64,000 bases of DNA from Amycolatopsis anabasis (lineage in GTDB: Bacteria > Actinomycetota > Actinomycetes > Mycobacteriales > Pseudonocardiaceae), in the NCBI RefSeq assembly GCF_009765355.1, contig NZ_VTHK01000005.1, positions 124,001-188,000 of the forward strand. Reading direction: 5' to 3'. Below the pieces are notes generated by a model, which made no database searches, was not told where the DNA came from, and was given only the letters and a program-made list of their open reading frames with translations. The position numbers and the translations under genes are program-made. Within the stretch, counting starts at the first letter, position 1, and each line of letters opens with the position of its first letter. Shown piece after piece: positions 59,771 through 64,000 of the stretch.

Positions 59771-60601
59771 ATGAAGTTCGGCATCGCGACATTCGTGACA
59801 GACGAAGGAATTCGGCCCGCCGCGCTGGGGAAAGCCGTGGAGGAAAGGGGTTTCGACGCCCTGTTCGTCACGGAACATTCGCACATTCCGGTCCGGCGGG
59901 AATCGCCGTATCCCGCCGGCGGGGAACTGCCCGCGTATTACTACCGGACGGTCGACCCGTTCGTGACCCTCGCCGCGGTCGCCTCGGTGACCTCCGGCCT
60001 GCTGCTCGGGACCGGCGTCCTGCTGCAGATCCAGCGCGATGTCATCCACACCGCGAAGGAGGTCGCCTCGCTCGACCTGATCTCCGGCGGCCGGGTCGCC
60101 CTCGGCGTCGGGGCCGGGTGGAACAAGGAGGAGATGCGCAACCACGGCACCGATCCGCGCAAGCGCGGCGCCCTCCTCAACGAGCAACTGGCGGCCCTGA
60201 AGGAGATCTGGACCAAGGACGAGGCCGAGTTCCACGGCGAGTTCGTCGACTTCGATCCGATCTTCCAGTGGCCGAAGCCGGTGCGGAAACCGCATCCGCC
60301 GATCTTCGTCGGCGGCGAGAGCCCGGGCGCGCTCGCCCGGCTCGCCGAACACGCCGACGGCTGGCTGCCGCATGCCTACGCCGACGCCGCGCAGCTGCGC
60401 CGGGTGCGTGCGCGACTCGAGGAGCGGGGCCGGACCGGACTGGACTTCACCGTCTTCGGCGCGAGTACCGATCGGGCCAAACTGGACGACTACGCCGAGG
60501 GCGGCGCCGACCGCGTGACGTTCCTGTTGCCGACCCTGCCGGAAGACGAGACGCTCGCCAAGCTCGACGAGTTCGCCGAGGTGGCCGAAAGTGCCATATG
60601 A
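59771..60601 (+). CDS. LLM-class F420-dependent oxidoreductase (second of a tandem pair)
   Basis: The protein has 276 residues. It matches the preceding gene product through most of its length, including the run TDPRKRGALLNEQLAALKEI, but the last quarter differs (ADGWLPHAYADAAQLRRVRA). ATG 59771 starts at MKFGIATFVTDEGIRPAALG. The diverged C-terminus, which shapes the active site in this fold, suggests a different substrate after duplication. Confidence 0.9.
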   Translation: MKFGIATFVTDEGIRPAALGKAVEERGFDALFVTEHSHIPVRRESPYPAGGELPAYYYRTVDPFVTLAAVASVTSGLLLGTGVLLQIQRDVIHTAKEVASLDLISGGRVALGVGAGWNKEEMRNHGTDPRKRGALLNEQLAALKEIWTKDEAEFHGEFVDFDPIFQWPKPVRKPHPPIFVGGESPGALARLAEHADGWLPHAYADAAQLRRVRARLEERGRTGLDFTVFGASTDRAKLDDYAEGGADRVTFLLPTLPEDETLAKLDEFAEVAESAI

Positions 60602-60673
60602 AGATCGCCCGCGGTTCGGGGTAGGTTGAGTTCCGGAGTGGGAAACACCAGGTGAGAAGGATTGGATCAGCTC

Positions 60674-61663
60674 GTGAGTGAAGTTCAGATCGGCATTGCG
60701 GCGGCGTTGGAGCAGTTCTCGCCGCGGGAGTCCGTGCGCCTGGCCGCGCTGGCCGAGCAGCACGGGTTCTCCGGGCAGATGGCCGCGGACCACTTCCAGC
60801 CGTGGGTGCCGGCGCAGGGGGAGGCCTCGTTCGTGTGGAGCGTGCTGGCCTCGCTCGCCGAGAACACCACCGGTGACCTCGGTCCCGGCGTGACCTGCCC
60901 GTCGTTCCGGCTGCACCCGGCGATGGTGGCGCAGGCCGCCGCGACGCTGGAGGCCACCTACCCGGGCCGGACGTGGCTGGGCATCGGGTCCGGTGAGGCG
61001 CTCAACGAGCACATCATCGGCGGCTACTGGCCGGAGGCCCCGGAGCGGGTGCGCCGGATGTTCGAGGCGCTGGAGATCATCAACAAGCTGTTCACCGGCA
61101 AGGACGTCAAGCACAGCGGCGAGTTCTTCAAGCTGCACACCACGCGGCTGTGGACCCTGCCGGACGCGCCGCCGCCGATCTACATCGCCTCGGCGGGCCC
61201 GTACACCTCGCGCAAGACCGGTGAGCTCGCCGACGGGCTGATCACGCCCGGCGCGTCGCTGGAGAAGCTGGCCGGGATCCTGGACAACTTCGGCAAAGGC
61301 GCGAAGAAGGCCGGGAAGGACCCGGACAGCATGCCGAAGCTCCTGCAGGTGCACCTGTCCTGGGCGAACACCGACGAGGAGGCGTGGCAGAACGCCCTGA
61401 ACCAGTGGCCGAACGGGGGCATGAAGTTCCCCAAGGCCGACGTCCGGTCGCCGTTCGACTTCGAGCAGATGGCCAAGCTCGTGCGCCCCGAGGACTTCGA
61501 GGGCCGGATGGTCGTCTCGTCCGATCCGGACGTTCACCGCGCCGCGCTGCAGAAGTTCGTGGACGCCGGGTTCAACCGCATCTACGTCCACAACGTCGGC
61601 CGCAACCAGGACGAGTGGATCGAGGTCTTCGGCCGCGAGGTGCTGCCGAAGCTCACCGCGTAG
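60674..61663 (+). CDS. F420-dependent LLM oxidoreductase, FGD-like subgroup
   Basis: The protein has 329 residues. It resembles F420-dependent glucose-6-phosphate dehydrogenase and its relatives: GIAAALEQFSPRESVRLAAL, GFSGQMAADHFQPW, LGPGVTCPSFRLHPA, GIGSGEALNEHIIG and ADGLITPGAS. Bona fide FGD activity is unproven; the group includes other F420 dehydrogenases. Start uncertain: GTG 60674 (used) or TTG 60662, with AAGGA upstream of both. It could supply reduced F420 to the two neighbouring LLM enzymes. Confidence 0.88.
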   Translation: MSEVQIGIAAALEQFSPRESVRLAALAEQHGFSGQMAADHFQPWVPAQGEASFVWSVLASLAENTTGDLGPGVTCPSFRLHPAMVAQAAATLEATYPGRTWLGIGSGEALNEHIIGGYWPEAPERVRRMFEALEIINKLFTGKDVKHSGEFFKLHTTRLWTLPDAPPPIYIASAGPYTSRKTGELADGLITPGASLEKLAGILDNFGKGAKKAGKDPDSMPKLLQVHLSWANTDEEAWQNALNQWPNGGMKFPKADVRSPFDFEQMAKLVRPEDFEGRMVVSSDPDVHRAALQKFVDAGFNRIYVHNVGRNQDEWIEVFGREVLPKLTA

Positions 61664-61670
61664 CGGCGGA

Positions 61671-61688
61671 CCCTACTTGCCAGTAGGG
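61671..61688. promoter_or_regulatory. 18-bp perfect palindrome overlapping the alpha/beta-hydrolase promoter
   Basis: CCCTACT-TGCC-AGTAGGG (7+7 bp, 4-nt spacer) overlaps a -10-like TAGGGT (61684-61689) that is 7 nt before ATG 61697. Likely a repressor operator on a leaderless gene. Confidence 0.55.
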
Positions 61689-61696
61689 TTCGGTGC

Positions 61697-62590
61697 ATGG
61701 CGATCACCCCGGCCGCGGTCGAGTTCGATTCCCACGGTTCGCCCTGCGCGGGCTTGCTCTACCGGCCCGAGGGTGGCGGCGCCGCTCCGGTGGTGGTGCT
61801 CGGCCACGGTCTCGGCTGCGTCAAGGAGATGCGGCTGACCGCCTACGCGGAACGGTTCGCCGAGGCGGGGTTCGCCGCGCTGGCCTTCGACTACCGGTTC
61901 TTCGGGGCCAGCGGCGGCGAGCCCCGGCAACTGCTCGACATCGGCGCCCAGCTCGAGGATTGGGCGAGCGCGCTGGATTTCGCCCGCTCGCTCGACGGCG
62001 TGGACACCGATCGCGTCGCGATCTGGGGCAGTTCCTTCGGCGGCGGGCACGTGCTGGAGGCCGCCGCGCGGGACGGCCGGGTCGCGGCGGTGGTTTCGCA
62101 GTGCCCGTTCACCGACGGACCCGCCTCGACGCTGGCGCTGGGCCCGCGGTCGGCGGCGCGGGTGTCGATCCGCGCGCTGCGCGACGAACTCGCCCGCGCG
62201 GTCGGCCGCGCCCCGGTGCGCGTGGGGCTGGCCGGTCCGCCGGGCTCGGCGGCGCTGATGACCGCTCCCGACGTGGTGGAGGGCTACTTCCGCCTGGTGC
62301 CCGAGGGACAGCCGTTCACCAACGAGGTGGCCGCTCGCGTCGGTCTGCGCATCCCGCTGTACCGGCCCGGCCGCAGGTTCCGTTCGCTGCGGTGCCCGGT
62401 GTTCGTCGCGGTGTGCGACCGGGACACCGTCGCCCCGCCGCGCGCCACGCTCCGGGCGGCGCGCCGGGGGCGGACCACCGAGGTGCGCCGCTACCCGGTC
62501 GGGCATTTCGACATCTACGTCGGCGCGGCGTTCGAGCAGGCCGTCACCGACCAGATCGACTTCCTGCGGCGGCACCTGCTGGCGCGCTGA
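61697..62590 (+). CDS. Alpha/beta hydrolase
   Basis: The protein has 297 residues. Oxyanion motif LGHGLG, nucleophile S113 in WGSSFGGG, acid Asp in VCDRDTVAPP and His in GHFDIY form a complete triad. The build (cap region after residue 130) resembles DUF1100/dienelactone hydrolase-like or YcjY/acetyl-xylan-esterase-like enzymes; the substrate is unknown. Convergent with the acetyltransferase gene, only 5 nt between the stop codons. Confidence 0.9.
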   Translation: MAITPAAVEFDSHGSPCAGLLYRPEGGGAAPVVVLGHGLGCVKEMRLTAYAERFAEAGFAALAFDYRFFGASGGEPRQLLDIGAQLEDWASALDFARSLDGVDTDRVAIWGSSFGGGHVLEAAARDGRVAAVVSQCPFTDGPASTLALGPRSAARVSIRALRDELARAVGRAPVRVGLAGPPGSAALMTAPDVVEGYFRLVPEGQPFTNEVAARVGLRIPLYRPGRRFRSLRCPVFVAVCDRDTVAPPRATLRAARRGRTTEVRRYPVGHFDIYVGAAFEQAVTDQIDFLRRHLLAR

Positions 62591-62595
62591 ACCGC

Positions 62596-63840
62596 TCAGA
62601 AAGCGGGGAACGCCGCGCCGGAGGGGTGGAACGGTTCCCGCTCGCCGCGGAAGGCGACCGAGCACCGGGCCACCGCACCGGGCCGCAGTTCCTCGACCCG
62701 GCCCGCGGCCGCGAGGGACGCGAACGTCGTGCCGCCCAGGTACACCGCGCCCAGTTCGGCCGGCGACAGCCGCAGCTCGGCGGCGTTCCGGGTGCGTTCG
62801 CAGGTGACCGAGTCACCCTCGGCCCGCAGCCGCCAGCGCCCGGAGTTCCACGGGCAGCAGGCGTCCTCGACCTCGAAGACCACGTCGAGCGGCGTCGCGT
62901 ACCGGCGGGCCGCGAGCGCCCGGCCGACGTCGACCAGCCGCACCCACAGGTTGTCGACCACGTTCGCGCGCAGGACGCGGGGGTCGGTCAGCAGGTGCGG
63001 CAGCGGTTCGTCGGTCGCGCCCTCGTAGGAGATCCGGAAGTGCCCGTCGAGTTCGATCAGGAACCGCCACACCGCGGCGTAGGCCTGCCTGGTCAGCGCC
63101 GCCAGCTCGACGACCCGCACCTCGCTCACGTCGCCGGTCTCGTCCCATTCGGGTTTGAGCCGGTAGAGCGCGTACCCGGTGACCGCGCCGCCCGGCTCGG
63201 AGTGCACGGCGAAGCGCAGCGAGGTCGCGCCGTCGCGCACGTGCTCCTCGTCGTACAGGCGGGCGTCCCAGAACCGGCCCGGCCGGTCGACCCAGCCGAC
63301 CGAGCCGAGGCGGGCCGTGTCGTAGACCTTCTCGACCAGCGGCCGGGCCTCGTCGCGCTCGAGCAGCCGGATGGTCCCGCCGCCGAGGTCGGCATCGGAG
63401 CGCACGCGCAGGAACCGCTTGTCCCCGCGGTACCGGGCCAGGCGGGTGGCGATGCCGTAGCCGAACCGGCCGTAGATGGTCGCTTCGGCGGCGTTCAGCG
63501 CGGCGACCGGTTCGCCGGAGGTGTGCAGATCGGCGAACTGCCTGCGCATCAACGAGGTGAGGATGCCCCGCCGCCGGTGCGTGGGGGCGACCGCGACCAG
63601 CGTGACCCCCGCGACCGGCAGCACGGCGCCGGGAACGGTCATCGACCGCGGGAAGATCGCCGCGCCCCCGACGATCGCGTCACCGTCGAACGCGGCGAGG
63701 GCGCGGTCGAACTCCAGGGTGGTCCGCGCGTTGCGCAGGGCCCCTTCGCGCCAGTCCTGGCCGTACACGTTGCAGGTCATTCGCGCCCACGGCACGAACT
63801 CGGGCTCGCGGATCGGGCGGAGCGGGTACGGATCTGCCAC
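62596..63840 (-). CDS. Eis-type GNAT N-acetyltransferase
   Basis: The protein has 414 residues. The N-terminal GNAT domain has VAVAPTHRRRGILTSLMRRQ for acetyl-CoA and a Tyr in NAAEATIYGRFGYGIAT. A second GNAT-like part and an SCP2-like C-terminal domain follow, as in Eis. The chain ends in Phe (AAFPAF), matching Eis, where the free C-terminal carboxylate acts as general base. Eis enzymes acetylate lysines and aminoglycosides at several amines. GTG 63840 starts the frame. The TetR gene 40 nt upstream is on the same strand and could control it. Confidence 0.9.
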   Translation of the reverse strand: MADPYPLRPIREPEFVPWARMTCNVYGQDWREGALRNARTTLEFDRALAAFDGDAIVGGAAIFPRSMTVPGAVLPVAGVTLVAVAPTHRRRGILTSLMRRQFADLHTSGEPVAALNAAEATIYGRFGYGIATRLARYRGDKRFLRVRSDADLGGGTIRLLERDEARPLVEKVYDTARLGSVGWVDRPGRFWDARLYDEEHVRDGATSLRFAVHSEPGGAVTGYALYRLKPEWDETGDVSEVRVVELAALTRQAYAAVWRFLIELDGHFRISYEGATDEPLPHLLTDPRVLRANVVDNLWVRLVDVGRALAARRYATPLDVVFEVEDACCPWNSGRWRLRAEGDSVTCERTRNAAELRLSPAELGAVYLGGTTFASLAAAGRVEELRPGAVARCSVAFRGEREPFHPSGAAFPAF

Positions 63841-63880
63841 CCCGCCTGTGTAACCGACCGCGCGCCGCGGCGCGATCGAA

Positions 63881-64000
63881 TTACTTGTCCAGGAGCAGGT
63901 GGACCGAGAGCTCGAGGCGGTTCGCCACGTCGGCCGCGGAGGCGCGGCGGGTCACCCAGGCCACCAGGTTCGCCATCCACACGTCCGCGATGAGGTGGAA
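63881..64000 (-). CDS. TetR-family regulator, C-terminal end, cut by window edge
   Basis: Only the last 39 residues are present, ending with a TAA at 63881-63883. They read as a TetR C-terminal helix pair: FHLIADVWMANLVAWVTRRA, then SAADVANRLELSVHLLLDK. The Ala-Ala-Asp-Val-Ala pattern before the last helix is common in actinobacterial TetR proteins. The HTH lies outside the window. It precedes the Eis-type gene by 40 nt on the same strand. Confidence 0.65.
   Translation of the reverse strand, partial: FHLIADVWMANLVAWVTRRASAADVANRLELSVHLLLDK

Noticed and set aside
56726..61591. A 1621-codon open frame on the minus strand
   Set aside because: It runs antisense across icmF and three LLM genes, has an Arg/Gly/His-rich nonsense composition, and no domain. 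It reflects the lack of stop codons in GC-rich DNA.

Overview
The window is very GC-rich actinomycete DNA with GTG/ATG starts, many 4-nt start/stop overlaps and several probably leaderless genes. A conservon (cvn) operon, XRE-DUF5753/DUF397 genes, a large LAL regulator, F420-type LLM oxidoreductases, a fused isobutyryl-CoA mutase and characteristic intergenic inverted repeats (CCCAATGCGGCGTTCGG type) all point to the Pseudonocardiaceae, most likely Amycolatopsis. The genus is an inference. I saw no rRNA, tRNA, CRISPR array, insertion sequence or phage gene.

Layout, left part. 1-1245: the N-terminal end of a ketosynthase that runs off the left edge, and a LuxR response regulator whose phospho-acceptor Asp is replaced by Glu. 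1729-7145: an OmpR-type two-component system, divergent from a lipoprotein / adaptor / ABC ATPase / permease (MacAB-like) operon, with an inverted repeat between them. 7207-8544: a small secreted Cys protein and a MerR regulator. 8768-24577: a 16-kb acyl-CoA catabolic island made of two divergent operons. The leftward operon holds two SDRs, an HMG-CoA-synthase-like/DUF35 fusion, an SCP2-type thiolase, an amidohydrolase-fold protein, a TetR regulator and a crotonase. The rightward operon holds an acyl-CoA ligase, two paralogous serine hydrolases (one with a Tat signal) and a LivK/LivHM/LivG/LivF importer. Both promoters carry the same operator-like sequence directly after the -10 box. A consistent reading is extracellular ester or amide cleavage, import, CoA activation and thiolytic shortening of an unknown substrate.

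Middle. 24663-28689: housekeeping genes (pyruvate kinase, TesB thioesterase, PBP4-type D,D-carboxypeptidase). 28762-33868: a regulatory island (CxxC protein, XRE-DUF5753, DUF397, a 67-aa protein, LAL regulator) ending in a 20-bp perfect stem. 33930-39292: succinate-semialdehyde dehydrogenase, a VOC protein, and a TetR-controlled acyl-CoA dehydrogenase plus type III CoA-transferase/racemase. 39526-43688: small membrane proteins, a soluble protein of unknown function, a lytic transglycosylase, DUF3817 and a DUF6545-type membrane protein. 43670-48082: a leftward operon of DUF485, an SSS symporter, an ornithine-decarboxylase-like enzyme and an AdoMet-decarboxylase/spermidine-synthase fusion, i.e. 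polyamine synthesis linked to a sodium symporter.

Right part. 48944-54442: conservon cvnABCD, preceded by a translationally coupled 47-aa ORF; its kinase has a duplicated C-terminal module. 54567-58750: an NmrA-like reductase and icmF, divergent, each with its own palindromic operator. 58838-61663: three F420-type LLM oxidoreductases. 61697-64000: an alpha/beta hydrolase, an Eis-type N-acetyltransferase and the C-terminus of a TetR regulator cut by the right edge.
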